Positions 40,666-51,821 are shown, counted from the stretch's first letter. The stretch: 64,000 bases of DNA from Candidatus Bipolaricaulota bacterium (GCA_028278555.1 JANQEA010000019.1:56817-120816); one strand, 5' to 3'. Program-made: numbers and translations. Notes: generated by a model from the letters alone, not told the origin.

Positions 40666-40989
40666 ATGGCCTACAGCGAAGCGCTCGATCAGCGGATCTC
40701 GGACTACATGGCTCCGTGGGCGGGGCAGCGCCGGAAGATGTTCGGCGGGACCTGCCATCTCCTGAACGGGAACATGATGTGCGGCGTTTACAAGGACTCG
40801 CTGATCCTCCGACTCGGCGAGGCGGCCGCCGCCGAAGGGCTGAACCAGTTGCACGTGTCAGAGTTCGACATCACCGGGCGACCGATGAAGGGGTGGGTGA
40901 TGGTCGCGCCTGCCAGCTATGCGGGTGCCGCGCTGGAGGAATGGCTTGACAAGGCGCGAGCGTTTGTGGAGACCCTCCCGCCGAAGTAA
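40666..40989 (+). CDS. TfoX/Sxy N-terminal-domain protein
   Basis: A 107-residue protein carrying only the TfoX N-terminal domain. Features are RKMFGGTCHLLNGNMMCGVYKDSLILRLG followed by MKGWVMVAP (motifs at about residues 23-50 and 73-82). In Haemophilus and E. coli TfoX is a competence coactivator. Stand-alone domains like this are common and mostly uncharacterised, so competence should not be assumed. It is co-directional with its neighbours at short spacing. Confidence 0.8.
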   Translation: MAYSEALDQRISDYMAPWAGQRRKMFGGTCHLLNGNMMCGVYKDSLILRLGEAAAAEGLNQLHVSEFDITGRPMKGWVMVAPASYAGAALEEWLDKARAFVETLPPK

Positions 40990-41028
40990 CGGCTACCGGC
41001 GGAGACCCGATACTGGAGGAGGCGTGGA

Positions 41029-41397
41029 GTGGAGGCTGAGCGAGCGATCGCGCCAGACGTCTTCCGGCAGCGGCTTTTGATCGAGGGGTACTGGACGATC
41101 GGGCTCGATCGGGACGTCATCGACCGGTACCTCCGCGACATCGCAGCGCATCTCGGCCTGACGATCTACGGCGATCCGATCGTCTACGCCCCGGAGGGAA
41201 AGGGCCGAGCGGAGAACCAGGGCTTCGATGCGTTCGTCCCGCTGGTCGACTCCGGGATCTCGGCCTACTTCTGGTCCGCGAAGCGGTTCTTCTCGATCCT
41301 CCTGTACACCTGCAGCCGGTTCGACGAGCGCGCTGCCGCGGCGTTCACGAGGGAGTTCTTCGGCGCCGAAGGCGGCCTGCACACACTGAGCTTCTGA
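41029..41397 (+). CDS. S-adenosylmethionine decarboxylase-related protein
   Basis: A 122-residue protein resembling an archaeal-type branch of the SpeD family (FRQRLLIEGYWTIGLD, VPLVDSGISAYFW and FFSILLYTC). If authentic, the serine in DSGIS would be the processing site that forms the pyruvoyl group, and spermidine precursors would result. The usual ESH processing context and the typical His-Thr-Trp segment are altered, so activity is uncertain. It starts with GTG after GGAGGAGG. No other polyamine gene is in the window. Confidence 0.6.
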   Translation: MEAERAIAPDVFRQRLLIEGYWTIGLDRDVIDRYLRDIAAHLGLTIYGDPIVYAPEGKGRAENQGFDAFVPLVDSGISAYFWSAKRFFSILLYTCSRFDERAAAAFTREFFGAEGGLHTLSF

Positions 41398-41426
41398 TCC
41401 GGTTCTCGAATCGCGATCCGCGGAGT

Positions 41427-41918
41427 TCAGCCAGCGTGTCCGAGCTTGCCGAGGAGCGCCCTCTCGACCGACTTCGGAACGAACGTGGAGACGTCGCCGC
41501 CGTACATGCTGATCTCCTTGACGATCGACGAGGAGAGGAAGCTGAAGCGCTTCGCGGTCATGAAGAAGACCGACTCGAACTCCGGCGCCATGTCCCGGTT
41601 CGTCAGCGCCATCTGGAACTCGTACTCGAAGTCGGAGTTCGCCCGAAGCCCTCGGACGATCGCGTCGGCTCCGTGTTCGCGGGCGCAGTCGACGAGGAGG
41701 CCGTCGAAGCTGATCACCTCGATCCCGTTGACCCCTTCCTCGACCAGCGCTGCCTGGGTAATCTCGACGCGCTCCTCAAGGGTGAAGTACGGCCGCTTGT
41801 GCGGGTTGGCGACGACGGCGACGAACATCCGATCGAACAGCTTCCGCGCGCGCCGGGCGATGTCGATGTGCCCGTGCGTGATCGGATCGAAGCTTCCGGG
41901 ATAGATGGCGATGGCCAT
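41427..41918 (-). CDS. coaD: Phosphopantetheine adenylyltransferase
   Basis: A 163-residue enzyme of the nucleotidyltransferase fold that adenylates 4'-phosphopantetheine, the penultimate step of CoA synthesis. The catalytic signature YPGSFDPITHGH is at 6-17, and the second motif FSFLSSSIVKEIS with the SSS core is at about 124-136. RGLRANSDFEYE is also typical. The length is standard. It is the last gene of the minus-strand operon from rpsO, 42 bases after the M16 protease. Confidence 0.96.
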   Translation of the reverse strand: MAIAIYPGSFDPITHGHIDIARRARKLFDRMFVAVVANPHKRPYFTLEERVEITQAALVEEGVNGIEVISFDGLLVDCAREHGADAIVRGLRANSDFEYEFQMALTNRDMAPEFESVFFMTAKRFSFLSSSIVKEISMYGGDVSTFVPKSVERALLGKLGHAG

Positions 41919-41960
41919 AGCGGCCCCATGGTATCTGCGTCGACGGTTCGCGGCAACGCG

Positions 41961-43211
41961 TCAGGCGGCGGGGCCGACGGTGGTCAGGTTCATCTCTTCC
42001 GGATGGAGATACTTCGCGACGACGTGCTGAGCCTCTTCCCGGTCGATCCGATCGAGCCGGGCGAGCAGCTCGTCCGGAGAGAGGATCTCCCGGTCGTGGA
42101 TCGCGGCATTCCCCAGGCGGACGGCCCGATTGCCGTTCGTCTCAAGGCCGAGGATCACGTGGCCGCGAAGCTTCGACTTGGCCAAGTCGAGTTCGTCACC
42201 CGGCATTGGTTCGGTCCGGATGCGCTCGAATTCGGCCGACACGAGGTCGACGACCGATGAGACCGTCTTCGGCGCGACGCCGGCGTAGGTCAGCCAGAGG
42301 CCGGAATCGGAGTAGCAGGTGACGTTGCTCGTCACCGCGTAGGCGAGCCCCCGCTCCTCGCGAATCGCCCGGAAGAGCCGAGAACTCGGACCGTCGCCGA
42401 GGATCGAGTTGACGACCTCGATCGGGAATCGATCGTCGTTCGATGCGTCTGGTCCCGAGAGACCGAAGTAGACGTGTGTCTGTGCCGTCGGACGGTCGTG
42501 GTGCGCGCGACCGGGATGGAGTCGCGCCGGCATTCGCCCGTTGTCCTGCCGGGTGGGAGAGCCGTTTGGGATGAGTCGGCCGGCGAGTTCGATCAACTCG
42601 TTCGGATCGACGGCGCCGCAAGCGACGAGGACGGCGTTGCCGGGCCGGTAAGCGCGTTCGTGATGGGCGACGATCGCTTCCCTCGACACGGCGGAGATTG
42701 CCTCGTGCGTGCCGAGGACCGGGCGGGAGAGCGGGTGATCGTCCGCCCACAGGCCGGCGGCGAACAGATCGTAGGCCGACTGCTCCGGGTCGTCCGAGTG
42801 GCCGCGGATCTCCTCGAGGACGACGTTCCGTTCGAGGCCGATCTGGTCGGCGTCGAACCGGGGAGCGAAGACGAGGTCCGCGAGGACGTCGACCGCGGTC
42901 GCCAACCCTTCGGCGGGAACGTCGGCGTAGTAGAACGTCGATTCCTTGCTTGTCGCTGCGTTCAGATGTCCGCCGACAGCATCGATCTCGCGAGAGATCG
43001 CATCGGCGTCGCGTCGCGACGTCCCCTTGAACGTCAGATGCTCGATGAAGTGAGCAAGCCCCGGCGCATCACGCGGATCGTCGCGGCTGCCGACGCGGAC
43101 CCAGAGACCGACGCTGACAGAACGGGACTGCGGGACCTCTTCGGCGAGGACCCGTAGTCCGTTCTCCAGCGTTGTGTCGTAGGCGTTCTCGTAGAGCTCG
43201 CGGATTACCAA
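41961..43211 (-). CDS. M16-family zinc metalloprotease
   Basis: A 416-residue pitrilysin-type peptidase, like the processing proteases next to pnp in Bacillus. The inverted zinc motif HFIEHLTFKGT is at about 54-64, and the distal glutamate lies in the following helix near residue 131. It has two homologous halves, the second degenerate as usual. The start overlaps the end of pnp by 7 bases, so it is translationally coupled. The substrate is unknown, but a small-peptide or signal-peptide processing role is usual for the family. Confidence 0.92.
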   Translation of the reverse strand: MVIRELYENAYDTTLENGLRVLAEEVPQSRSVSVGLWVRVGSRDDPRDAPGLAHFIEHLTFKGTSRRDADAISREIDAVGGHLNAATSKESTFYYADVPAEGLATAVDVLADLVFAPRFDADQIGLERNVVLEEIRGHSDDPEQSAYDLFAAGLWADDHPLSRPVLGTHEAISAVSREAIVAHHERAYRPGNAVLVACGAVDPNELIELAGRLIPNGSPTRQDNGRMPARLHPGRAHHDRPTAQTHVYFGLSGPDASNDDRFPIEVVNSILGDGPSSRLFRAIREERGLAYAVTSNVTCYSDSGLWLTYAGVAPKTVSSVVDLVSAEFERIRTEPMPGDELDLAKSKLRGHVILGLETNGNRAVRLGNAAIHDREILSPDELLARLDRIDREEAQHVVAKYLHPEEMNLTTVGPAA

Positions 43212-45829
43212 CGATCCTCGAATTCCGGAGGGGTCGCCTCTTCTTCGCGCTCTCGCTCCGGCTGGGTCGGGGCCGAGCGGTCGGCGTCGGGCTCGCGTTC
43301 GGGCTCGACGGCTTCGGCCTCCACTGGCTCATCCGGCTGTTCCGCCGTCTGCTGTTCTTCCTGACGCTCCTCCTCGGGGACGATCCGTCGGAGCTTGTAC
43401 CGACCGCGATCGTCGATGTTCATCACCTCGACGGTCACACGGTCGCCGCTCCTAACGATGTCGGTGACGCGGCGGACATAGGCGTCGGAGAGAGCCGAGA
43501 TGTGGATCAGTCCGGTCACCTCGGGCGTCAGCTCGACGAACGCGCCGTAGTCGGTCGTGTTGGTGACGACGCCCTCGATGATGTCGCCTTCGTGAACCGG
43601 TTTGGCAGGCGGTGCTGGTTCGGAGGGCGCTTCCTCTCTCGGTGCGCTCTCCTTCCGCCCACGGTCGCCGCCGCGATCCCGGCGCGGCTTCCGGTCTCGA
43701 TCGCCGCGAGAGGAGGCCGGCGCCGCTTCGCCCTCGGGGGCGATCCGCTTCAGATCCGGGCGGCCCATCTTGTCGGTCCCGATCACCTCGATCGTGATCT
43801 CGTCGCCCGGTTTGACGTAGTCGGTGACGTTGTCGACGAATCCATCGGCGAGATTCGAGACGTGGACGAGTCCCTCTCCGCCGCCCTTCAGCTCGACGAA
43901 CGCGCCGAAGTCGACGATGCGGGTGACCTTCGTCGTGAAGACCGCGCCGACTTCGAGCTCGGCGGTCAGGTCCTCGACCCACTCCTGCGCCGCGGCGACC
44001 GCGGCCCCGTCGACGGCGGCGATCTTGACGGTGCCGTCGTCCTCGATGTCGATCTCGGCGCCGGTCTCTTCGATGATCTGCCGGATCATCTTCCCACCGG
44101 GCCCGATGACGAGTCCGATCTTGTCGGTCGGGATCGTGATCGTCACGACCTTCGGTGCGTACTCGGAGAGTTCGGTCCGCGGCTCGCGGATCGTCCGCTC
44201 CATCTCGTCGAGGATCGCCAACCGTGCGCGGCGGGCCTGTTCGAGCGCCTCGCGCATCGTCTTGCTGTCGACCCCGCCGACCTTCACGTCAAGCTGGAAG
44301 CCGGTGACGCCGTCGCGGGTTCCGACGACCTTGAAGTCCATGTCGCCGTGATGATCCTCGGCCCCTTGGATATCGGTCAGGATGACCCGACGGCCGGTCT
44401 CAGCGTCCTCGATCATCCCCATCGCGATTCCGGCAGCCGGCTTCCTGATCGGGACGCCGGCGTCCATCATCGCGAGGGACGCGCTGCAGACCGTCGCCAT
44501 CGACGACGAACCGTTCGACTCGAGGATCTCGGAGACGACACGGATGACGTACGGGAACTCTTCCTCGCTTGGGAGGATGCACTTGATCGAATTCTCCGCC
44601 AGATACCCGTGACCGATCGACCGGCGACTCGGAGAGCCGACCCGGCGGACTTCGCCGACCGAGAACGGCGGGAAGTTGTAGTGGAGCATGAACCGCTTCC
44701 GGCCGTCGAACATCATCTGATCGATGATCTGCTCGTCGCCGCGGGCTGCCCCGAGCGTGATCACGCCGAGGCTCTGCGTCTCGCCGCGGGTGAACAGGGA
44801 GGATCCGTGCGTCCTCGGAAGGACGCCGACATCGCAGTGGATCGGCCGGATCTCTTCCGGCCGGCGTCCGTCGAGTCGCACCCCACGCTCGAGGATCTCT
44901 TGGCGCATGTACTCTTCGAGGTACTTCTCGACGAATCCGGCGATCTCCTCGGTTAGCGCGGCGGCTTCCTCTTCCTCAAGGGTCGGGTCGACGATCGTCT
45001 CGACGGCGCGCTCCCGCAGCCCCTTGACGAACTCGCCCCGTTCCTGTTTCGTCTCGACCGAATGGATCGCTGGGAACTCCGGCCAGACGATCTGCCGGAC
45101 GCGGTCGGCGAGCCCAGGGGTCTCGACCGGTTCTTCGGCGACGAACTCCGGCTTCACCGGGTTCACCCGCCCGATGAACCGCTCCTGTAAGCCGATCAGC
45201 TCGCGAATCGCGCCGTGGGCGAAGTCGATCGCCTCGACGACCTCGGCTTCGGCGAGTTCGTTCATCATCCCTTCGACCATCGTCACCGCGTCTCGCGTGC
45301 CGGCGACGGTGATCTCAACGCATGTCTCGGCGATGGTCTCCGCGTTCGGGTCGAGGACGAATTGTCCGTCGACGCGCCCGATCTTGACGCCGGCGATCGG
45401 CCCCTCGAACGGAGCATCGGAGATCATCAGTGCCGCCGACGCGCCGAGGATCGCGAGGGCGTTCGGCGAGCAATCCGACTCGGCGGAGAGGATCGTCGCG
45501 ATGATCTGGACTTCGTCCTTGTAGCCCTTCGGAAAGAGCGGGCGGATCGGTCGATCGATCATCCGGCCGCTCAGGATCGCGACGTCGCTCGGACGTCCTT
45601 CTCGCTTGAAGAATCCACCGGGGATCTTTCCGCTGGCGTAGAAACGCTCTTCATAGTCGACGCGCAGCGGGAAGTATCCGATGTCGTCACGTGCCTCGGC
45701 GGTCACGGCCGTCACGAGGACGTGTGTATCGCCGTGCGTTGCCAGCACGGCGCTCGCTTGGCGGGCGATTCGCCCGGTCTCCAGCGCGAGTTCCTTCCCA
45801 TTGAACTGAATACTCTCTCGAATGTGCAT
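43205..45829 (-). CDS. pnp: Polyribonucleotide nucleotidyltransferase with two S1 domains
   Basis: An 874-residue PNPase, longer than the usual 700. Two RNase-PH domains cover about 10-230 and 310-545, with GSPSRRSIGHG and TDIQGAEDHHGDMDFKVVGT in the catalytic one. A KH domain at 562-620 has IGLVIGPGGKMI. The first S1 domain is at 626-696. A linker rich in Arg-Gly-Asp (700-745) is followed by a second S1 domain at 747-818, which keeps YGAFVEL and GLIHISAL. The tail is acidic. It phosphorolyses RNA 3' to 5'. The second S1 could raise RNA affinity. rpsO precedes it and the M16 gene overlaps it. Confidence 0.95.
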   Translation of the reverse strand: MHIRESIQFNGKELALETGRIARQASAVLATHGDTHVLVTAVTAEARDDIGYFPLRVDYEERFYASGKIPGGFFKREGRPSDVAILSGRMIDRPIRPLFPKGYKDEVQIIATILSAESDCSPNALAILGASAALMISDAPFEGPIAGVKIGRVDGQFVLDPNAETIAETCVEITVAGTRDAVTMVEGMMNELAEAEVVEAIDFAHGAIRELIGLQERFIGRVNPVKPEFVAEEPVETPGLADRVRQIVWPEFPAIHSVETKQERGEFVKGLRERAVETIVDPTLEEEEAAALTEEIAGFVEKYLEEYMRQEILERGVRLDGRRPEEIRPIHCDVGVLPRTHGSSLFTRGETQSLGVITLGAARGDEQIIDQMMFDGRKRFMLHYNFPPFSVGEVRRVGSPSRRSIGHGYLAENSIKCILPSEEEFPYVIRVVSEILESNGSSSMATVCSASLAMMDAGVPIRKPAAGIAMGMIEDAETGRRVILTDIQGAEDHHGDMDFKVVGTRDGVTGFQLDVKVGGVDSKTMREALEQARRARLAILDEMERTIREPRTELSEYAPKVVTITIPTDKIGLVIGPGGKMIRQIIEETGAEIDIEDDGTVKIAAVDGAAVAAAQEWVEDLTAELEVGAVFTTKVTRIVDFGAFVELKGGGEGLVHVSNLADGFVDNVTDYVKPGDEITIEVIGTDKMGRPDLKRIAPEGEAAPASSRGDRDRKPRRDRGGDRGRKESAPREEAPSEPAPPAKPVHEGDIIEGVVTNTTDYGAFVELTPEVTGLIHISALSDAYVRRVTDIVRSGDRVTVEVMNIDDRGRYKLRRIVPEEERQEEQQTAEQPDEPVEAEAVEPEREPDADRSAPTQPEREREEEATPPEFEDRW

Positions 45830-45836
45830 GGACTCT

Positions 45837-46109
45837 CTAGACTCCTCTGATTTCCAGTCTCTCGATCAGTTGTCGATACGTTGACAAGTCATGTCGTTTG
45901 ACGTACTTCAGCAAGCGTCGGCGCTGGCCGACCATCTTCCGTAGTCCTCGCTGCGAGCTGAAGTCCTTCTTGTGTTGTCCCAAATGCTCGGTCAGTTCCC
46001 GAATCCGTTCGGTTAGCAGTGCGATCTGCACCGGTGCAGATCCCGAGTCTCCTTCGCCTTGTCCGAATTCCTTGATGATCTCCGCTTTCTTCTCCGTCGA
46101 CAGTCCCAT
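45837..46109 (-). CDS. rpsO: Small ribosomal subunit protein uS15
   Basis: A 90-residue 30S protein that binds 16S rRNA helix 22 and organises the platform. Conserved features include [11 protein letters not shown], the [14 protein letters not shown] region, [21 protein letters not shown], and [12 protein letters not shown]. The rpsO-pnp order is widespread, and S15 autoregulates in many species. It ends 7 bases before pnp. The ribosome site is AGGAGAG, and a promoter was not clearly seen upstream. Confidence 0.98.
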   Translation of the reverse strand: MGLSTEKKAEIIKEFGQGEGDSGSAPVQIALLTERIRELTEHLGQHKKDFSSQRGLRKMVGQRRRLLKYVKRHDLSTYRQLIERLEIRGV

Positions 46110-46170
46110 CTTCTCTCCTTTTCGCCCACGCCCGAGAAACGGTCATCCCTATCACCCAGACGGGGTCGGA

Positions 46171-47442
46171 TCAGTTGTTGTACCTGCGACGCAGGCCCTC
46201 CACCTCGAATCTTACCCGCTCGGCGTCGATCGTGCGCAGCTCCCCGCTCCGCATCAGCCAGCGCCCATCGACGAGGACGTCGGTCACGTCAAGCGCATCG
46301 GAAGCGAAGGCGAGCGTTGCCAGCGGATCGTGGCGCGGGGACACGTGGAGCGGTTCGCGATCGATCAGAATCAGATCGGCGGAGCCGCCCTCGACCAATC
46401 CCTCGGGTTCGAGCCCGAAGATCGGCCTTGCGGCCCGCGCCGCCATGTCGAACGCGTCCGCGGCGCTCGGTTTCATCGGTTCCTCGTAGAGGGCTCGCTG
46501 AACCATCCACGCCGTTCGCATCTCCTCGACCATGTCGAGACGGTTGTTCGACGCGGCGCCGTCGGTCCCGATGGCGACGGGGATCCCGGCATCGCGCATC
46601 GCATTCACCGGAGCGATGCCGCTTCCCAGCTTCGCGTTGCTCTTCGGGCAATGAGCGACCGTGACTCCGTGGTTTGCCAGGATTCCGATGTCGGTCCCGT
46701 CGACATGCACGCAGTGCGCCGCGAGCATCGGGACGGAGAGCGCGCCGATTCGCTCCAAGTAAGGAACGGTCCCCTCGCCTGTCTTCTCGAGCCATTCCAC
46801 GACCTCATGGCGCGTCTCGGCGACGTGTGTGTGGATCGGAACGCCCAGCTCCTCGGCCGTCTCGATCGCGGCACGCCAGACGTCCTCCCCGCAGGTGTAG
46901 ATCGTGTGCGGGCTGATCGCCGCGCGGATCCGCCCGTCAGCGACACCGCTCCAGCGACCGATCGACCGGGATGCAGCCTCGATCTCCGAGCGCCCCTTCT
47001 CGTCCATCTCCGGCGCGATGATCCCGTAGGAGAGGAGTCCCCGAGCTCCGCTCTCCTCCACGGCGCGGCCGACCTCGTCGGTGTGGAAGTACATGTCGGC
47101 AAAGCCGATCGTCCCACCACGGATCCCCTCGGCGAGCGCGAGGAGCGTGCACCAGTAGACGTCCTCCGGACGGAGCTTCGCCTCGATCGGCCAGACATGC
47201 TCTTCGAGCCAAACGCGGAGCGGCACGTCGTCGGCGAGGCCGCGGAAGAGGACCATCGCCAAGTGGGTGTGCGCGTTGATGAAGCCGGGTGCGACGAGCT
47301 TGCCGCCGCCGTCGATCAGGTCGTCTCCGGGATGCGGCGAGATCCCCTCGCCGGAGATCGCCGTGAACCGCGCCCCTTCGAATCGGATCTCAACGGGGGC
47401 GTCTCCCCCGATCGGTTGAACGTCCTTCAGAACCGTGCCCAT
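46171..47442 (-). CDS. Amidohydrolase, S-adenosylhomocysteine/MTA deaminase-like
   Basis: A 423-residue metal-dependent deaminase of the TrzN/AtzA/MtaD branch. The first metal motif NAHTHLAM, the HTHVAET histidine and the GTDGAASNN aspartate motif are all present, as expected of a functional centre. Likely substrates are S-adenosylhomocysteine, methylthioadenosine or guanine-like purines. The start at 47442 (MGTVLKDVQPIG) follows AAGGCGGA. An ATG 48 bases upstream adds an unlikely N terminus. It may form an operon with rpsO 61 bases downstream. Substrate choice is unproven. Confidence 0.85.
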   Translation of the reverse strand: MGTVLKDVQPIGGDAPVEIRFEGARFTAISGEGISPHPGDDLIDGGGKLVAPGFINAHTHLAMVLFRGLADDVPLRVWLEEHVWPIEAKLRPEDVYWCTLLALAEGIRGGTIGFADMYFHTDEVGRAVEESGARGLLSYGIIAPEMDEKGRSEIEAASRSIGRWSGVADGRIRAAISPHTIYTCGEDVWRAAIETAEELGVPIHTHVAETRHEVVEWLEKTGEGTVPYLERIGALSVPMLAAHCVHVDGTDIGILANHGVTVAHCPKSNAKLGSGIAPVNAMRDAGIPVAIGTDGAASNNRLDMVEEMRTAWMVQRALYEEPMKPSAADAFDMAARAARPIFGLEPEGLVEGGSADLILIDREPLHVSPRHDPLATLAFASDALDVTDVLVDGRWLMRSGELRTIDAERVRFEVEGLRRRYNN

Positions 47443-47474
47443 TCCGCCTTCGTCCCTTGCGATGTCAAAGCGAG

Positions 47475-47503
47475 AGTTTACGGCGTGCAAATCCTCATCG
47501 CAA
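47475..47503 (-). promoter_or_regulatory. Candidate promoter for the amidohydrolase gene
   Basis: On the minus strand TTGCGA (47503-47498), a 17-base spacer and TAAACT (47480-47475). The -10 box matches consensus at four positions. The predicted start lies about 25 bases before the coding start. Confidence 0.45.
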
Positions 47504-47555
47504 TTGGAGATTCAACGGCTAGCGGAAGGGAGGCATGGAAGCTAATATATGACAC

Positions 47556-47911
47556 GTGGAGAAGATCGACGCAGGAGTTGCGGGGCGGATCGCGGAAGAT
47601 GAAGCCTGCCGATTCCTCCGGGAGCGGGGATACGAGATCGTCGCCCGCAACTGGCGGACGCGGCAGGGGGAGATCGACATCGTTGCGCGGGAGGGGCGGA
47701 CGCTCGCCTTCGTCGAAGTGAAGTCCCGATCGCGGACGGGGTACGGAGGGCCGGAGGCGGCGGTGCATCCGACGAAGCAGCGGCGGATCATCGCCGCTGC
47801 GCAGGACTTCCTCATGCGGACCGAATGCGGATTGCCGGTGCGATTCGACGTGGTGGCGGTCCTCGGGGGAGAGGCGCGGCTTCATCGCGACGCCTTCCAG
47901 GTGGACGAGAC

Positions 47912-47930
<19 letters not shown>
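47556..47930 (+). CDS. yraN: YraN-family endonuclease-like protein
   Basis: A 124-residue UPF0102 protein with a restriction-endonuclease-like fold. The conserved E-D-ExK arrangement is seen: EDEACRFLRERGY near the N terminus, then QGEIDIVAREGRTLAFVEVKSRS at about 41-63. It is thought to act in DNA recombination or repair. The GTG at 47556 lacks an obvious ribosome site, so a start slightly downstream cannot be excluded. It overlaps comM by 19 bases, a neighbourhood found in many bacteria. Confidence 0.9.
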
Positions 47931-49450
<1,520 letters not shown>

Positions 49451-49579
49451 GTTCCCGGCTTTCCGCCGCTTTTCCGACTCATGAAATGCACACAACGGTC
49501 GGGTACAGTTGGAGTTCGCTGACGCAGATTCCATGATAGAAGATGGCACTTCGTGATCAGCACAGAGGAGGCGCTGGCA
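49451..49579 (+). promoter_or_regulatory. Promoter region of bamA
   Basis: TTGGAG (49509-49514), a 17-base spacer and CATGAT (49532-49537) make a plausible weak sigma-70 promoter. The ribosome site GAGGAGG precedes the ATG at 49580. Confidence 0.45.
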
Positions 49580-51757
49580 ATGAAAAGGAAGATACTCGGC
49601 GCGGCATTCATCTTGGCGGCCGGACTCTCGGCCGTCGGGTGGGCCGTGCAGTATCCGATCACGGTGACCGATGTCGACATCGTGGGGATTGTTGAGGTTC
49701 GAGAACGCGACGTACTCGAAGTGGTCGCCTTCTGCGCCGGAGACGAGGTCTCTGAATCCGATCTGCGAGCCGCGTCGCAGGCGATCTTCGATCTGGGATG
49801 GTTCGGTGAGGTCGTCCCGGAAGTCGGAGAGGATGGCACCGTTATGTTCCACGTGATCGAGAATCCCCGGATTCGCGAGATCGTCATCACCGGGAACACG
49901 CACCGCCGGTGGCGCTCCCTGTTCGGCGTTCGGCTGTACCGTGTGCCGATCATGCCTACGTCGAGGATTCGACGGATCCTCGGTGACGAAGACGTCGAGA
50001 AGCGAGCGATCCTGGATCGTGACGCGCTCGAGACAGGATTGACCAATGTCATCGCTGAGTACAACGAGCGTGGGTACGTTCTCATTATGCTCGGCGATGT
50101 CGAGCTGGGTGAGACACTGCGGATCGAGATCATGGAGGCGGAGCTTGCCGCCAACACCGTCACCGGCTTGACGACCGTGCCCACACACGTTGCCGAGGAG
50201 ATGATCGATCTTCCGCTCGGAGAGCCTGTCCACGTGACCGACCTTCAAGATGTCTACACGCGCTTGAGAGACTCGGTCTACTTCTCGAACTTCGAGGTCG
50301 TACCGCAGGCCGGCCCCGACCCGAATAGCGTGATCTTGCAATGGCAGTTGGAGGAGCGAGATCTGATCCGGGAGCCAGTCCGACTGAGCGGGATCGTCCT
50401 CGAAGGAATCACGCGGTTCGAAGAACAGAGCGTCTACAGTGCGCTGGCGGAGATCCCGACGGGCCCGGTCGACAACTACGGGCTCCTGCAGATTCTGGAG
50501 GGCGTCTACGACCTCTACATGTCGGCGGGGTACATGATGGTCCGCTTCGGAATCGAAGGCATCGACGACGGGACTCTTCATGTTCGCATCGACGAGGGCC
50601 GCATCGGTCGGATCGTGGTCAACGGACTCGAGCGGACCAAGGAGTACGTCGTCCTTCGCAATCTGACGTTGCGTGAAGGGGGAGTCCTCACCGTCTCGAA
50701 CTACCGTGTGTCGCATCAAGGCTTGACGTCGCTCGGCTACTTCGCGTCCGTCGACATCGCCCCCGAGTGGATCGACGGCATGGTCGAGGTGACCGTAACG
50801 GTGAAGGAGAAGACGTCCCTCGGCGGGATGGAGGGCTCGATGGCACTCGACCCGGCATCCGGGGCGCTCGTCGGCGAGATGAAGATCAACCAGAAGAACC
50901 TGTTCGGAACCGGGCAGGACATCTCGTTGAGCTACAGCCGTGGGATCGTAAGCGGCGACGACCCAACGGCGGCTGTATGGGATCTGGCCTACACGTCGGT
51001 GGCGTTCTTCCCGGAGTTCGACAGCGTCGGCCTGAGTCTCTATCGATCGACTGAGGAGATCACATCAGGCGAGGAAACGACGAACCTCGTCACGTACGGC
51101 GTGAAGACCTCGTTTGCCTATCCCATCGCCGACTACGTAAATCTTGGGATTACCTACACCCATGAGGAGGAGCGCTCCACGGGTGCGACGGCCTGGGTGC
51201 CGACGGACTCGGTCACCATGTCCGTGATCTACGACGATATCGACTCTCCGACGTTCCCGACCCGCGGAACGCGGCGATCGCTTGGCCTGGAGAAGGCCGG
51301 CGGATTCTCTGCGGGGCGCGAGTTCACCAACGTGAACTTCAGCTGGATTCAGTTCACGCCCGCTGATCTCTCGCTGTTCGGGACCTTGAAGGAGGTCGTC
51401 GGCATCCGATTGAAGGTCGGATGGGGCGACGATCAACTCCCAACGAGCCGGTACTACGAGCTTGGCGGCACGATGTCGGTGCGCGGACTGGACGGCGAAC
51501 CGACCGTTCCGCGAGCGGCCCTGGCGAACGTGGAGTATCGACTCGAACTGGCGGAGAACGGTCTCTACTTGACGGCGTTTCTCGACGCCGGCCTCGATCT
51601 CGACTCGGTCCGGTTCGATGCGATGCTTGCGTCGACCGGCCTGGAGATCGGCGTCGATGCTGCCGGGATCTTCGTCCGACTCGATATCGCGTGGCCCCTC
51701 AGTTCCGAGTGGGAGTGGATGCCGCGGTTCGAGGTTGGGTTCGGTCGGATGTTCTGA
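49580..51757 (+). CDS. bamA: BamA/Omp85-family outer-membrane assembly protein
   Basis: A 725-residue beta-barrel assembly protein. A signal peptide occupies about residues 1-22. POTRA repeats follow (to about 420), each beginning with a VxGxxxV-like turn (VDIVGIVEVRERDVLEV and similar). The 16-stranded barrel runs to the C terminus, which ends in the aromatic FGRMF that such proteins need. The barrel's VRGLDGEPTVPRA segment matches the VRGY/F-type loop-6 motif. The ATG at 49580 was chosen for its signal peptide and ribosome site. Followed by Skp and FabZ, it shows a diderm envelope with an Omp85 pathway. Confidence 0.93.
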   Translation: MKRKILGAAFILAAGLSAVGWAVQYPITVTDVDIVGIVEVRERDVLEVVAFCAGDEVSESDLRAASQAIFDLGWFGEVVPEVGEDGTVMFHVIENPRIREIVITGNTHRRWRSLFGVRLYRVPIMPTSRIRRILGDEDVEKRAILDRDALETGLTNVIAEYNERGYVLIMLGDVELGETLRIEIMEAELAANTVTGLTTVPTHVAEEMIDLPLGEPVHVTDLQDVYTRLRDSVYFSNFEVVPQAGPDPNSVILQWQLEERDLIREPVRLSGIVLEGITRFEEQSVYSALAEIPTGPVDNYGLLQILEGVYDLYMSAGYMMVRFGIEGIDDGTLHVRIDEGRIGRIVVNGLERTKEYVVLRNLTLREGGVLTVSNYRVSHQGLTSLGYFASVDIAPEWIDGMVEVTVTVKEKTSLGGMEGSMALDPASGALVGEMKINQKNLFGTGQDISLSYSRGIVSGDDPTAAVWDLAYTSVAFFPEFDSVGLSLYRSTEEITSGEETTNLVTYGVKTSFAYPIADYVNLGITYTHEEERSTGATAWVPTDSVTMSVIYDDIDSPTFPTRGTRRSLGLEKAGGFSAGREFTNVNFSWIQFTPADLSLFGTLKEVVGIRLKVGWGDDQLPTSRYYELGGTMSVRGLDGEPTVPRAALANVEYRLELAENGLYLTAFLDAGLDLDSVRFDAMLASTGLEIGVDAAGIFVRLDIAWPLSSEWEWMPRFEVGFGRMF

Positions 51758-51760
51758 TCC

Positions 51761-51789
51761 CTGACGCCTGTCATTGGGTGGTCTATAAT
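51761..51789 (+). promoter_or_regulatory. Promoter for skp-fabZ
   Basis: CTGACG (51761-51766), a 17-base spacer and consensus TATAAT (51784-51789), just after the bamA stop. It would give separate, possibly strong, expression of the Skp-like gene at 51822. Confidence 0.65.
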
Positions 51790-51821
51790 CGAGTAGAACG
51801 GAGATCCACAAGGAGGATGGC

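Noticed and set aside
40666..40989. Evidence for natural competence from TfoX-like and ComM genes
   Set aside because: Both families occur widely in non-competent bacteria. No comEA, comEC or pilus genes are present in the window.
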